DNA of 64,000 nt from Streptococcus thalassemiae (GTDB lineage: Bacteria; Bacillota; Bacilli; Lactobacillales; Streptococcaceae), in contig NZ_CAHJXN010000002.1 of NCBI RefSeq assembly GCF_903645285.1, positions 419,896-483,895 of the forward strand, given 5' to 3'. The translations under genes and the position numbers were made by a program. The notes beneath the pieces were generated by a model. That model saw only the letters and a list, made by a program, of their open reading frames with translations. It had not been told where the DNA came from and did no database searches. This document shows, in pieces, positions 48,503-58,408 of the stretch (position 1 is its first letter; the number at the start of each line of letters is the position of its first letter).

Positions 48503-50125
48503 TTGCTTACAGTATCTGATGTTTCACTACGTTTTAGTGATCGTAAACTTTTTGATGATGTCAATATCAAATTTACAGAAGGAAATACTTATGGATTAAT
48601 CGGTGCTAATGGTGCCGGAAAATCAACCTTTTTAAAAATTTTAGCTGGAGATATCGAACCTACTACTGGTCACATCTCTCTTGGTCCAGATGAACGTCTC
48701 TCTGTTCTTCGTCAAAATCACTTTGACTATGAAGATGAACGTGCCATTGATGTCGTTATCATGGGAAATGAAAAACTTTATAGCATCATGAAAGAGAAGG
48801 ATGCCATCTACATGAAGGAAGATTTCTCAGACGAAGATGGAGTGCGTGCTGCCGAACTTGAAGGAGAGTTTGCCGAGCTTGGAGGCTGGGAAGCAGAAAG
48901 TGAAGCCTCTCAACTACTTCAAAACCTAAACATTCCAGAAGAATTGCACTACCAAAATATGAGCGAATTGGCCAATGGTGAGAAAGTAAAGGTTCTCCTC
49001 GCCAAAGCACTTTTTGGTAAACCAGATGTTCTTCTTTTGGACGAGCCTACTAACGGTTTGGATATCCAATCTATTACTTGGCTAGAAGACTTCTTGATTG
49101 ACTTTGATAACACCGTTATCGTAGTATCCCATGATCGCCACTTCTTAAACAAAGTATGTACTCACATGGCCGACCTTGACTTTGGAAAAATCAAACTCTA
49201 TGTCGGAAACTACGACTTCTGGAAGGAATCTTCTGAGCTTGCTGCTAAATTGCTAGCAGACCGTAATGCTAAAGCAGAAGAAAAAATTAAGCAATTGCAA
49301 GAATTCGTTGCTCGTTTCTCTGCCAATGCTTCTAAATCAAGACAAGCAACCTCACGTAAGAAAATGCTTGACAAGATTGAGCTAGAAGAGATTGTGCCAT
49401 CTAGTCGTAAATATCCATTTATTAACTTTAAAGCAGAACGTGAGATCGGTAATGATCTCTTGACAGTAGAAAATCTAACTGTAAAGATTGATGGTGAAAC
49501 TATTTTAGATAATATCAGCTTTATCTTGCGTCCAGGTGATAAAACAGCACTTATCGGACAAAATGACATCCAAACGACTGCATTGATTCGTGCAATCATG
49601 GGGGACATTGACTATGAAGGAACTGTCAAGTGGGGAGTAACTACTAGCCGTTCTTACTTGCCAAAAGATAACTCGGCAGATTTTGCAGGAGGAGAGTCAA
49701 TCCTTGACTGGTTGCGTCAATTTGCAAGTAAAGAGGAAGATGACAATACTTTCCTACGCGGTTTCCTCGGCCGTATGCTCTTCTCTGGAGATGAAGTTAA
49801 CAAACCTGTAAACGTCTTATCAGGAGGAGAAAAAGTTCGTGTCATGCTTTCAAAACTCATGCTCTTGAAATCAAATGTGCTTGTCCTCGATGATCCAACC
49901 AATCACTTGGACTTGGAATCTATCTCAAGTTTAAACGACGGATTGAAAAACTTTAAAGAATCAATCATCTTTGCCAGTCATGACCACGAGTTTATTCAAA
50001 CTTTGGCTAACCATATCATTGTCTTGTCTAAAAATGGCGTCATCGATCGTATTGATGAAACCTATGATGAATTCCTAGAAAATGCAGAAGTACAAGCAAA
50101 AGTTAAAGAACTTTGGAAAGACTAA
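48503..50125 (+). CDS. ABC-F family ATPase (YbiT-like)
   Basis: 540 residues, two ABC domains without membrane part, joined by a linker (about 235-310). Domain 1: Walker A GANGAGKST, signature reduced to ELANGEKVK, Walker B LLLDEPTNGLD. Domain 2: the Walker A position reads GQNDIQTTAL and lacks the Lys, signature LSGGEKVRV is intact, and Walker B ends LVLDDPTNHLD with Asp for the catalytic Glu. ABC-F proteins act at the ribosome E site. Starts with TTG after AGGAG. Confidence 0.9.
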   Translation: MLTVSDVSLRFSDRKLFDDVNIKFTEGNTYGLIGANGAGKSTFLKILAGDIEPTTGHISLGPDERLSVLRQNHFDYEDERAIDVVIMGNEKLYSIMKEKDAIYMKEDFSDEDGVRAAELEGEFAELGGWEAESEASQLLQNLNIPEELHYQNMSELANGEKVKVLLAKALFGKPDVLLLDEPTNGLDIQSITWLEDFLIDFDNTVIVVSHDRHFLNKVCTHMADLDFGKIKLYVGNYDFWKESSELAAKLLADRNAKAEEKIKQLQEFVARFSANASKSRQATSRKKMLDKIELEEIVPSSRKYPFINFKAEREIGNDLLTVENLTVKIDGETILDNISFILRPGDKTALIGQNDIQTTALIRAIMGDIDYEGTVKWGVTTSRSYLPKDNSADFAGGESILDWLRQFASKEEDDNTFLRGFLGRMLFSGDEVNKPVNVLSGGEKVRVMLSKLMLLKSNVLVLDDPTNHLDLESISSLNDGLKNFKESIIFASHDHEFIQTLANHIIVLSKNGVIDRIDETYDEFLENAEVQAKVKELWKD

Positions 50126-50135
50126 ATAAAACTTC

Positions 50136-50166
50136 AAAACTCAGTTGGGTTAACCAGCTGAGTTTT
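50136..50166 (+). terminator. ABC-F gene terminator
   Basis: AAAACTCAGTTGG / CCAGCTGAGTTTT stem with loop GTTAA, followed by a short T-rich end; the YfhO-like gene starts 21 bases later. Confidence 0.78.
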
Positions 50167-50186
50167 CTAACATTTTATGAGGTAAC

Positions 50187-52730
50187 ATGAAATCATTTTT
50201 TAAAACATATTGGACCTATTTTGTTTCTTTCATCATTCCCATAATTATTATGATAGGAGTATATCTATCTCAAGGTATCTACTGGAATAGCGACAACTCT
50301 CCTCTATTAGGAGATGGCTTTCATCAATACGTTATTTTTGATGTAGCTTTACGAAATATCCTATATGGAAATGGTAGTTTGTTTTACACCTTTACAAGTG
50401 GCCTCGGATTGAATTTCTATGCCCTATCTAGTTATTACTTGGGTAGTTTCCTTTCACCACTAGTTTACTTTTTTGATCTAACGAATATGCCAGATGCTGT
50501 CTATCTGACAACTCTCTTAAAATTTGGATTGATTGGTCTGTCAACTTATTTTAGTTTAAACAAATTATTTCAATCGATTCCTAAGCCTTTAAAACTAGCT
50601 TTATCTACTTCATATGCTCTGATGAGTTTCTCTGTCAGTCAATTAGAGATAAAAACCTGGCTAGATGTTTTTATCTTGATTCCTTTAATTATCACTGGTT
50701 TACACCTACTTATAACTGAAAAGAAATTCTTATTATACTTTACAAGTCTGTCAATCTTATTTATCCAAAACTATTATTTTGGCTACATGGCAGCATTGTT
50801 TCTTATTTTCTGGTATCTCTGTCAAATTTCTTGGAACTTTAAAACTCGAAAATCATCTTTTCTTGATTTCATAATCACCTCCATTTTAGCTGGTATGGCT
50901 AGTTTGATTATGACTCTTCCCACTCTGTTTGATTTACAGACACATGGGGAAAAATTAACTGAAGTTACAAAGTTTCAAACTGAAAGTAGCTGGTATCTTG
51001 ATCTCTTTGCTAAGCAATTCATCGGTTCCTTTGATACAACAAAGTATGGGGCCATCCCAATGATTTTTGTTGGACTACTTCCCTTTATTTTGACCATTTT
51101 ATTTTTTACGCTGAAATCCATTACGTTTCACGTGAAACTTATCTATGCAATTTTCTTTGCATTTCTAATTGCCAGCTTTTATATAGAAGCTCTTGATTTA
51201 TTTTGGCAAGGTATGCATACTCCAAATATGTTTTTACATCGCTATTCTTGGATTTTTTCTACCTTGTTAATTTACACAGCAGCAGAAGTCTTAAAGCGTC
51301 TGAAAGAACTTAAAGTCTGGAATTTTTTAGTTTCGCTTTTTCTTCTAGTAACAGGATTTTTAGCTACCATCTATCTAAAATCGCATTATTCTTTTTTAAC
51401 AGATTTGAATATTCTGCTTACTCTTGAATTTTTGGTTGTCTATTCTCTTTTACTCCTTGCAGTTATCAAAAAGTTTATCTCTGTAAATCTATTTGCCATT
51501 CTAATCTCTTTATTTATAATGGTTGAAATGAGTTTAAATGCTTCATCTCAAATAGACGGAATTGCTAAAGAATGGGGTTTTGCTTCTCGAAGTTCATATA
51601 ATCGAGATATCCCAGCTATGGAATCTTTCTCAACATATATTGGAAATTCATTTACTCGTACTGAGAAACTAGAAACTCAAACAGGAAATGACAGTATGAA
51701 ATTCAACTACAATGGAATCTCTCAATTTTCATCTGTTCGAAATCGTTCAGCAAGCTCTACTTTGGATAAACTTGGGTTTAAATCATCTGGGACTAATCTC
51801 AATCTCCGTTATGCCAATAATAGTATTTTGGCTGATAGTTTATTTGGTATCCAGTACAATATCTCAGAAAATCCTATTGATAAGTATGGTTTCCAAGATA
51901 TATATCAAAAAGATAATCTTACCCTATATGAAAATCAATTCTCTCTTCCGATTGCATTTGCTAGTCAATCTGTTTACAATGATGTCAAGTTCAATGAACA
52001 CACTTTGGATAATCAAGCCTCGTTTTTAAATCAACTTGCTAACGTCGATTTTGATTATTTTTCTCCAATCCCTTATGACAAAACAGAAAATACTAATGAT
52101 TTGATTAGTGTTACAAGTTCTTCAAATGAGGATGCAGCAATCCAGTATCAAATTGAAGTACCAGAAAACAGCCAAGTTTATCTTTCTTTCACAAACCTTC
52201 ACTTTTCTAATGACAAACAAAAGAAGGTTGACATCCTTGTAAATGGTGAAAAAAAGACTTTTACAACTGATAATGTCTTCTCCTTCTTTAATCTAGGATA
52301 TACTAAAGAGAAAAAAACTTTCAATATTCATGTTAGTTTCCCTGGAAATTCACAAGTATCATTTGAATCTCCTACCTTCTACCGTTTAGATACCCAAACT
52401 TTAACTGAGGCAATTCAAAAAATTAAAGAACAGCCTGTAACAGTATCAACTTCTAAAAACAAGGTTTTTGCTAGATATGATGTTAAACAAGACACGTCCA
52501 TTTTCTTCACCATTCCTTATGATAAAGGTTGGTCTGCCTACCAAGATGGTAAGAAAATAGAAATTAAACAAGCTCAAACTGGTTTTATGAAAGTTGATGT
52601 TCCTAAGGGAAAAGGAACTATTACACTTTCCTTTATTCCCAATGGTTTTATTATTGGAGCAATCTGTTCCTTTACTTCTCTTTTACTATTTGGAATCTAT
52701 AATCACAAACGAAAGTCATCTAAGACATAA
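50187..52730 (+). CDS. YfhO-family polytopic membrane protein
   Basis: 847 residues: about a dozen transmembrane helices (residues 10-460), then a large extracellular domain (about 470-815) and a last helix before a basic tail. Matches the YfhO / GT-C-like family, whose members add sugars to lipoteichoic acid or cell-surface polymers in other Firmicutes. The acceptor here is unknown. A parS site is embedded in the coding sequence at 51125-51138. Confidence 0.85.
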   Translation: MKSFFKTYWTYFVSFIIPIIIMIGVYLSQGIYWNSDNSPLLGDGFHQYVIFDVALRNILYGNGSLFYTFTSGLGLNFYALSSYYLGSFLSPLVYFFDLTNMPDAVYLTTLLKFGLIGLSTYFSLNKLFQSIPKPLKLALSTSYALMSFSVSQLEIKTWLDVFILIPLIITGLHLLITEKKFLLYFTSLSILFIQNYYFGYMAALFLIFWYLCQISWNFKTRKSSFLDFIITSILAGMASLIMTLPTLFDLQTHGEKLTEVTKFQTESSWYLDLFAKQFIGSFDTTKYGAIPMIFVGLLPFILTILFFTLKSITFHVKLIYAIFFAFLIASFYIEALDLFWQGMHTPNMFLHRYSWIFSTLLIYTAAEVLKRLKELKVWNFLVSLFLLVTGFLATIYLKSHYSFLTDLNILLTLEFLVVYSLLLLAVIKKFISVNLFAILISLFIMVEMSLNASSQIDGIAKEWGFASRSSYNRDIPAMESFSTYIGNSFTRTEKLETQTGNDSMKFNYNGISQFSSVRNRSASSTLDKLGFKSSGTNLNLRYANNSILADSLFGIQYNISENPIDKYGFQDIYQKDNLTLYENQFSLPIAFASQSVYNDVKFNEHTLDNQASFLNQLANVDFDYFSPIPYDKTENTNDLISVTSSSNEDAAIQYQIEVPENSQVYLSFTNLHFSNDKQKKVDILVNGEKKTFTTDNVFSFFNLGYTKEKKTFNIHVSFPGNSQVSFESPTFYRLDTQTLTEAIQKIKEQPVTVSTSKNKVFARYDVKQDTSIFFTIPYDKGWSAYQDGKKIEIKQAQTGFMKVDVPKGKGTITLSFIPNGFIIGAICSFTSLLLFGIYNHKRKSSKT
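51125..51138 (+). other. parS site inside the YfhO-like gene
   Basis: Perfect GTTTCACGTGAAAC, about 10.6 kb from dnaA. Same coding phase (ITFHVK) as the site in ecfA1. Confidence 0.92.
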
Positions 52731-52760
52731 AAAATCGACCAGTTAATCGGTCGATTTTTT
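52729..52760 (+). terminator. bidirectional terminator YfhO-like / Pip-like
   Basis: AAAAAATCGACC / GGTCGATTTTTT, 12-bp perfect stem, between convergent genes. Confidence 0.9.
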
Positions 52761-55401
52761 AATCTTCTTCCATTTTCTTAGGTTGATAGGCTAGCATACC
52801 TAAACCAATAAATAGTACTAATATAACGGCAAGGAAAATGACTTGATGATGAATATTTCCTGTCATAGAGATTGTTTGTCGTAGTCCAGAAACTGAATAA
52901 CTCATTGGTAACCAAGGATTGATGGCTCTAAAGAAATCATTTGTCAAAGCAAGTGGGTAAGTACCTGCACTTGATGCTAACTGTAATAAAAGCAAAATAA
53001 GAGAAAAGAAAGCTCCTATACGGCTATTCCATGTTGTTAAAGCTGTCACCATAGACATGAATACTAAACTTGTTAAGATGATGAGAATAAATGTTTTCAT
53101 TTCATGATTAGCAGTTAGACCAATAAGATGAACTCCTCCATATACCAAAATCCCTGCTAAAACAGCTATAATACCATTTATTTCAGCTCGAGATTTCAAC
53201 CAAGCCCAACGGCTCTCTGGATGACGTCCTGAAGGTAGCTTCGCAAAGATCATATTCGTTGATATTGCTGCAACAAAGAGAGCAACTGATATCATATAAG
53301 GAGCCATTGCGATTCCATTTACATGAACTTGGTCATTGTCTGTTTTGGAAAGATTGAGTGGATTTGACAAAATCTCTGCATTTTGAGATTCCGTAGATGC
53401 TGATTTGAGTTGATCACTAGCATTACTTAGTCCTTGTCCTAAAGAAGCAGCTCCTGTCTGTAAACCTTCCAATCCAGAAGTTAACTTTGTTCCACCTTCT
53501 GCTAGTTTCCCAGCTCCATCTGCCAATTTATTAGCTCCACTTTCTAATTGAGAAGCACCTGAAATTAACTGACTGGATTTGTCAGCTAGTTGGCTAGATC
53601 CTGACTGCAATTTATCAACTCCTGCTATCAATTCTTGACTCTTTTGATTCAATTGACTGGAGCCAGTTGATAATTTTTCAATACCAGACACTAATTCTGG
53701 AGTTTTTTCAACTAATTGACCAACTCCTGCTGTCAAGCTAGAAGATTTTTGTGTCAAGGTAGTTGAGCCTGAAACTAGTTGATCCAAACTACCTGTCAAG
53801 GTGGAATTCTTTTCACTTAGTTGACTTGCGCCTTGAGAAACTTTATCAACACCTGCAGTATATTCCTTTACACCCGATGTAATAGACTGACTGGCAGGAA
53901 CTAATTTACTAGAAACAGCTCCTTGTATCTCTGTTAATCCACTTGACAATCCTGTCAAAGAAGTAGAAGCAAGCGGTAATACTTGATTAGCTTGATTTTT
54001 TAGTGTTGAAAGATTAGAAGATTGATTTTGTAAGTTTTCCAAACTTCCCTGTAAACCTTGTACTAAAGCTACAATTGACTGAGCCGATTGAATACTATCA
54101 GTCGAATTTTGAGATACAGAAGCACTTATCTCAGCTTGTTGCTCACTTGTCAATGATTGATAAGCTGCTGTCGATTGAATATTGGCTAATGTAGTTGCTT
54201 TTTCAGACTGAGCACTTACTAACATTTGATTAGAAAGAGATGCTATACTTGATAAAACAGAATCTAATTGTTTTGTATCTCCAACATCAATACTTTGAAT
54301 GGCTTGATTTAACTGATTTAGACCAGAAGATAATTGAGCAATTTGATCTTTTTGCTCAGATGAAGCATCTAACTTGCTAGAAAGTTGTTGAATTCCTTCA
54401 CTTAATTGCTCTACCCCTATTCGAAGTGTAGCTGATTGACTAGATAACTGATTAGCTCCTGTTACAAGATTTCCCACTCCGTTTGTATAGGCACTGACAC
54501 CAGATGAAAATTGATTAAGACCAGCATTGAGATGAGAAACACCGCCAGTATAGGACTCTACACCAGTATATAGTTGATTGATTCCTCTTACTAATTCAGG
54601 ACTTTTAGAAGATAATTGACCTAATCCGCTATCTAATTGACTCACTACACCAGTATATGTAACTAAACCACTATTAAAATTCCCTAAGCCAAGATGAAGT
54701 TGTTCAACACCAGAGACATAAGCAGATAATCCTTTAGTAAACTGCTCCGTTCCATTTGAAAATGTTAAACTTGAAGCTGATAAAGAGTGTAGGTTAGTAG
54801 TTAATGTTTGACTTCCTGCCACTAACTGATTCGCTCCATCAGTTAATTTTTCACTACCTGAAGCTGCTTGACTCATACCATCCTTTAAATCGACCATTTT
54901 GTTAAATAAGGCTTTAGTATAGGTCTCAGTTACATTGGTAGAAACATTCTGCTTTAATTGTATCATAGCAGAATCACTCATTTTGCTTGCAATAAAACTA
55001 TGACCACTTGAAGTCTGATAATCAATTTGCATTTGCTCTGGATGATCCGTTAAAATAGAAGCTGCTTTTTCAGATAAATCACTTGGTAAAGTTACTACCA
55101 TATAGTAATCGCCATCTTCCAATCCCTTCTTTCCTTCCTCTTCATCCACGAAATGAAAATCCAAGGTTTTATTTTCTTTTAAATTGGACACCATGTCTTT
55201 TCCTATTGTCATGGTATTACCGTTATAGGAAGCATCTTTATCATTATTGACAACTGCCACAGGTAAGTCAGACAATTGACCATATGGATCCCACATTGAT
55301 GACAAAAATATGATATTGTACAGAGCTGGAATAAGAGAAATCCCTATCATGACAATAATAAAGGTTGGTTTTTTAAAAATTGCTTTCCATTCTTTAAACA
55401 T
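52759..55401 (-). CDS. YhgE/Pip-family membrane protein
   Basis: 880 residues: an N-terminal transmembrane helix, an extracellular Pip domain, a very long central region of about 11-residue repeats (patterns such as LxxGxxQLxxGxxxL), and a five-helix C-terminal membrane part (about 690-880). Resembles phage infection protein Pip / YhgE and ESX-type EsaA scaffolds. Exact role unknown. A frame seven codons longer starts at 55422, but that ATG lies inside an operator-like site; the ATG at 55399-55401 follows GGAG. Confidence 0.85.
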   Translation of the reverse strand: MFKEWKAIFKKPTFIIVMIGISLIPALYNIIFLSSMWDPYGQLSDLPVAVVNNDKDASYNGNTMTIGKDMVSNLKENKTLDFHFVDEEEGKKGLEDGDYYMVVTLPSDLSEKAASILTDHPEQMQIDYQTSSGHSFIASKMSDSAMIQLKQNVSTNVTETYTKALFNKMVDLKDGMSQAASGSEKLTDGANQLVAGSQTLTTNLHSLSASSLTFSNGTEQFTKGLSAYVSGVEQLHLGLGNFNSGLVTYTGVVSQLDSGLGQLSSKSPELVRGINQLYTGVESYTGGVSHLNAGLNQFSSGVSAYTNGVGNLVTGANQLSSQSATLRIGVEQLSEGIQQLSSKLDASSEQKDQIAQLSSGLNQLNQAIQSIDVGDTKQLDSVLSSIASLSNQMLVSAQSEKATTLANIQSTAAYQSLTSEQQAEISASVSQNSTDSIQSAQSIVALVQGLQGSLENLQNQSSNLSTLKNQANQVLPLASTSLTGLSSGLTEIQGAVSSKLVPASQSITSGVKEYTAGVDKVSQGASQLSEKNSTLTGSLDQLVSGSTTLTQKSSSLTAGVGQLVEKTPELVSGIEKLSTGSSQLNQKSQELIAGVDKLQSGSSQLADKSSQLISGASQLESGANKLADGAGKLAEGGTKLTSGLEGLQTGAASLGQGLSNASDQLKSASTESQNAEILSNPLNLSKTDNDQVHVNGIAMAPYMISVALFVAAISTNMIFAKLPSGRHPESRWAWLKSRAEINGIIAVLAGILVYGGVHLIGLTANHEMKTFILIILTSLVFMSMVTALTTWNSRIGAFFSLILLLLQLASSAGTYPLALTNDFFRAINPWLPMSYSVSGLRQTISMTGNIHHQVIFLAVILVLFIGLGMLAYQPKKMEED

Positions 55402-55415
55402 AGTTTCTCCTTTTT

Positions 55416-55508
55416 TACACATATTGTCTAAAATTTTGATATAATAGATTATACATTAAAAAATCTAAATTACAAGATAAAAAATCCATTTTTAGACATA
55501 TGGTCTAA
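55416..55508. promoter_or_regulatory. divergent regulatory region with two TetR operator-like sites
   Basis: TTAGAC-ATATG-GTCTAA (55492-55508) is an inverted repeat just before the tetR ribosome site. A related half-matching site TAGACAATATGTGTA (minus strand, 55416-55430) overlaps the leader of the Pip-like gene. Their placement fits control of both genes by the TetR protein. Confidence 0.65.
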
Positions 55509-55528
55509 TTTGTTTACAAGGAGGAAAT

Positions 55529-56071
55529 ATGCAAGAAAGTAACAAACGCTTAAAAACAAAGCGAACTATTGAAAATGCTATGGTACAGCTACTAATGGAA
55601 CAACCATTTGATCAAATTTCTACTGTCAAGCTAGCAGAAAAAGCCGGAATTAGTCGTTCCAGCTTCTATACGCACTATAAGGATAAGTATGATATGATTG
55701 AGCATTATCAAAGCAAGCTATTCCATACATTTGAATATATTTTTCAAAAACATGCTCATCACAAAAGAGACGCTATTTTAGAAGTCTTTGAATATCTAGA
55801 GTCAGAACCACTTCTGGCTGCCCTTCTTTCTGAAAATGGGACTAAAGAAATCCAAAATTTCTTACGAAATAAACTTCATATCATGCTCAGTACAGATTTA
55901 CAAAAGCGATTTATGCAACTGAATCTTAATACCACTGAATTAGAATATAGTAGCATCTATCTAACTCATGCACTTTTTGGTGTCTGCCAAACTTGGATTG
56001 CACACGGAAAAAAAGAAAGTCCTCAAGAAATAACAGACTTCCTTATGAAGATGCTTGGTGATACAAATTGA
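55529..56071 (+). CDS. TetR/AcrR family regulator
   Basis: 180 residues: N-terminal HTH (TVKLAEKAGISRSSFYTHYKDKYDMI) shown here in parts (LAEKAGISRSSFYTHYKDK) and a ligand-binding C-terminal domain of the TetR_C_7 / DhaS-like type. Divergent from the Pip-like gene with paired operator-like sites between them; probably represses it. Confidence 0.9.
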   Translation: MQESNKRLKTKRTIENAMVQLLMEQPFDQISTVKLAEKAGISRSSFYTHYKDKYDMIEHYQSKLFHTFEYIFQKHAHHKRDAILEVFEYLESEPLLAALLSENGTKEIQNFLRNKLHIMLSTDLQKRFMQLNLNTTELEYSSIYLTHALFGVCQTWIAHGKKESPQEITDFLMKMLGDTN

Positions 56072-56081
56072 TACAAAAAGA

Positions 56082-56104
56082 GGAACACAGCTGTGTTCCC
56101 TTTT
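56082..56104 (+). terminator. tetR / tRNA bidirectional terminator
   Basis: GGAACACAG-CTGTGTTCC, a perfect inverted repeat, with CTTTT on the plus side and CTCTTTTTG on the minus side. Serves tetR and the tRNA-Glu-Asn transcript. Confidence 0.8.
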
Positions 56105-56111
56105 ATCTATA

Positions 56112-56185
56112 CTCCGCCAGTAGGACTCGAACCTACGACATCATGATTAACAGTCATGCGCTACTACCAACTGAGCTATGGCGGA
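56112..56185 (-). tRNA. tRNA-Asn (GTT)
   Basis: 74-base cloverleaf on the minus strand: acceptor TCCGCCA/TGGCGGA, anticodon loop with GTT (GACTGTTAATC), T loop GTTCGAGTC. No CCA encoded. Confidence 0.97.
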
Positions 56186-56190
56186 TAAAA

Positions 56191-56262
56191 TAGTCCGTAC
56201 GGGATTCGAACCCGTGTTACCGCCGTGAAAAGGCGGTGTCTTAACCCCTTGACCAACGGACC
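56191..56262 (-). tRNA. tRNA-Glu (TTC)
   Basis: 72 bases on the minus strand: acceptor GGTCCGT/ACGGACT, anticodon TTC in CCTTTTCACGG, T loop GTTCGAATC. Directly upstream of tRNA-Asn in the same transcript. Confidence 0.97.
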
Positions 56263-56313
56263 TTCTATCTGTAGCAGATATAACCATTATATCAATTTCT
56301 TGCTAATTGTCAA

Positions 56314-57066
56314 TCACTTTTGAGATTTTTTCTCTAAAATATCTTTTAATTTTCTAATTTTTAATCTTGAAATAGGACAACGATGGTCTTCATAGAAAAC
56401 AATTTCTAAGTTTTTTCGATCAATCTCTCTGATATTGCCTATATTTACCAAAAATGACTTATGAGGAGAATAAAATCGCTGAGTATGTTTGTCCTTTTCC
56501 TGAATATCTGTCATGGTACCATAGAACTCTTTTGCAAAATTCTTACCAATAATGCGCAATTTATGAGAGACTCCTGTTGTTTCAATATACAAAATATCAT
56601 GGTAAGGAATTTTTAAATCATTTCCCTTGTAATTGTAGTCGAAATAATCTACAACATCTTCATTTTCAAGTAACATACTCTTCGTGTAGAAGATATTTTG
56701 CTCAATTCGCTTCTTAAACATCTCATCGTTGATATCCTTATCAACAAAATCTAAGGCTGATACCTGGTATTTATAGGTTAGAGTCGCAAACTCTGATCGA
56801 CTGGTGATAAAGACGATAATAGCGTAAGGATTGTAATGACGAATGAGTTGAGCCACTTCAAATCCCTTTTTCTCAATTCCATGAATATCGATATCTAGGA
56901 AATAAAGCTGATTTACTTCATCATTTTCAATGTATTCTTCAAATTCACGGACTTTTCCTGTTGTCTTGTATGATATTGGAATATTCGATTCTTTCGAAAT
57001 TTCATCCAATATTCTCTCTAGTCTCACTTGATGTTCAATAACATCCTCTAAAATTAAAACTTTCAT
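56314..57066 (-). CDS. comE: competence response regulator ComE
   Basis: 250 residues: receiver domain with phosphoacceptor Asp58 (YFLDIDIHG) and a C-terminal LytTR DNA-binding domain (about 145-248). Phosphorylated by ComD, it activates comCDE, comAB and comX early promoters. Overlaps comD by four bases (ATGA). Confidence 0.96.
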   Translation of the reverse strand: MKVLILEDVIEHQVRLERILDEISKESNIPISYKTTGKVREFEEYIENDEVNQLYFLDIDIHGIEKKGFEVAQLIRHYNPYAIIVFITSRSEFATLTYKYQVSALDFVDKDINDEMFKKRIEQNIFYTKSMLLENEDVVDYFDYNYKGNDLKIPYHDILYIETTGVSHKLRIIGKNFAKEFYGTMTDIQEKDKHTQRFYSPHKSFLVNIGNIREIDRKNLEIVFYEDHRCPISRLKIRKLKDILEKKSQK

Positions 57067-58388
57067 TCAAATTCCCTCTTAAATCTAATAATTTGTCTAA
57101 ATGTACTGCCTTCCATCTCTGTTTCTAAAATGATATTGTTGTACTTATCTAGTAGTTCTTTCACATTATTTAATCCTACCCCGCGATTTCTTCCCTTAGT
57201 GGAGAATCCTAAAGCAAATAGATCTCCTGAAGGAGTCATCGTCATTTTACATGAATTCTGAATCACAATAACTGTTTCAGTTTCCATCTTAATAACTGCT
57301 ACTTCCATCTGCTTTTTATAACTATCGGCTGATCCTTCGACAGCATTGTTCAATAAAACGCTCATGATACGAACCAAATCCAATAGTTCAATTGGAAGCT
57401 TGATAATCGTATCTTTTACTTCCAGTGTAAACTCTACACCATTATTTCGAGCATAGACAATGGACTGAGCAACCAAACTTCGTAAAGCTGAATCTTCTAT
57501 GTTGTTCAAGTCAAAGTAAGTATACTTATCTGAACGCAATTTATGATTTGCTTTGACCAAAACTTCATTGTAAACTCTGTCAATTTCCTGTAAATCACCA
57601 CTGTCAATTGCCATCTGCATGCTGACAAGCATTCCAGCATAGTCATGTCGAAAACCACGGATTTCATTATACAGTCCGACAATTTCATCTGTATAATTCT
57701 GTAAATGTTTCTGTTCAAATTTCTTCTGCTTCAACGCAATCTCTTTTTCTATTTGTTCTTTATGCGAATTCATTGCAAAGAAGGTCAAAAGGAGAGAAAT
57801 AAAGACAATAGATGACAAAATACTTCCAAAACTATTCAAATGTTTAATCGTACTTACCATATCTGAAACGAAAGATGCAGTATGGAGCAGTAGTAAAGCA
57901 AAAAATACTTTTTTCAAGAAGGGATAAAGGTAGTCCTTATCAAAATAGTTTAGTTCTAGATGGAAATAATGAATGATTGTTACGATAACGACATAGGTCA
58001 ATACCGTTACAACGAAAAAGAATGGGTAATAATATTGTAAAACAAAATTGTCTCCTGTTAGAGAGGAGAAAGTTACGGACAGAAAGTTATGAGTACTCTC
58101 ATATAAAAGAGCTAGTAGTAAACTTAGGAATAATCCTCTATCCCTCTCATACTGTTTCATCCATCGAAAATAGGAATATAAGCCCAAAGGAAGTAAAAAT
58201 GTTGCAGTCCCTAACCCATCCAAATTTAGAAGATAAAAGGAAAGTTCAAGTACTACTTCTACTAGTAATGTATAAGCACCAAAAACGTATAGCTCTTTTC
58301 TATTTATTTGACCTTTACAAATTAAATGGTAACTGTAACTAATAATTAAAAAATGACCAATAACTGTCCCAAATCCAAGTAAATTCAT
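57063..58388 (-). CDS. comD: competence-stimulating peptide receptor kinase ComD
   Basis: 441 residues, HPK10-type: six or seven N-terminal membrane helices (about 1-215), phosphoacceptor His in IRGFRHDYAGML, N box VLLNNAVEGS and G box GRNRGVGLNNVKELL. Senses the comC-encoded pheromone; receptor sequence should match the unusual CSP. Confidence 0.96.
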   Translation of the reverse strand: MNLLGFGTVIGHFLIISYSYHLICKGQINRKELYVFGAYTLLVEVVLELSFYLLNLDGLGTATFLLPLGLYSYFRWMKQYERDRGLFLSLLLALLYESTHNFLSVTFSSLTGDNFVLQYYYPFFFVVTVLTYVVIVTIIHYFHLELNYFDKDYLYPFLKKVFFALLLLHTASFVSDMVSTIKHLNSFGSILSSIVFISLLLTFFAMNSHKEQIEKEIALKQKKFEQKHLQNYTDEIVGLYNEIRGFRHDYAGMLVSMQMAIDSGDLQEIDRVYNEVLVKANHKLRSDKYTYFDLNNIEDSALRSLVAQSIVYARNNGVEFTLEVKDTIIKLPIELLDLVRIMSVLLNNAVEGSADSYKKQMEVAVIKMETETVIVIQNSCKMTMTPSGDLFALGFSTKGRNRGVGLNNVKELLDKYNNIILETEMEGSTFRQIIRFKREFE

Positions 58389-58408
58389 TACTCTTTCTCC
58401 TTATTTCA

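Noticed and set aside
55402-55422. Seven-codon N-terminal extension of the Pip-like protein
   Set aside because: No ribosome site, and the ATG overlaps an operator-like motif; the next ATG has GGAG at good spacing.
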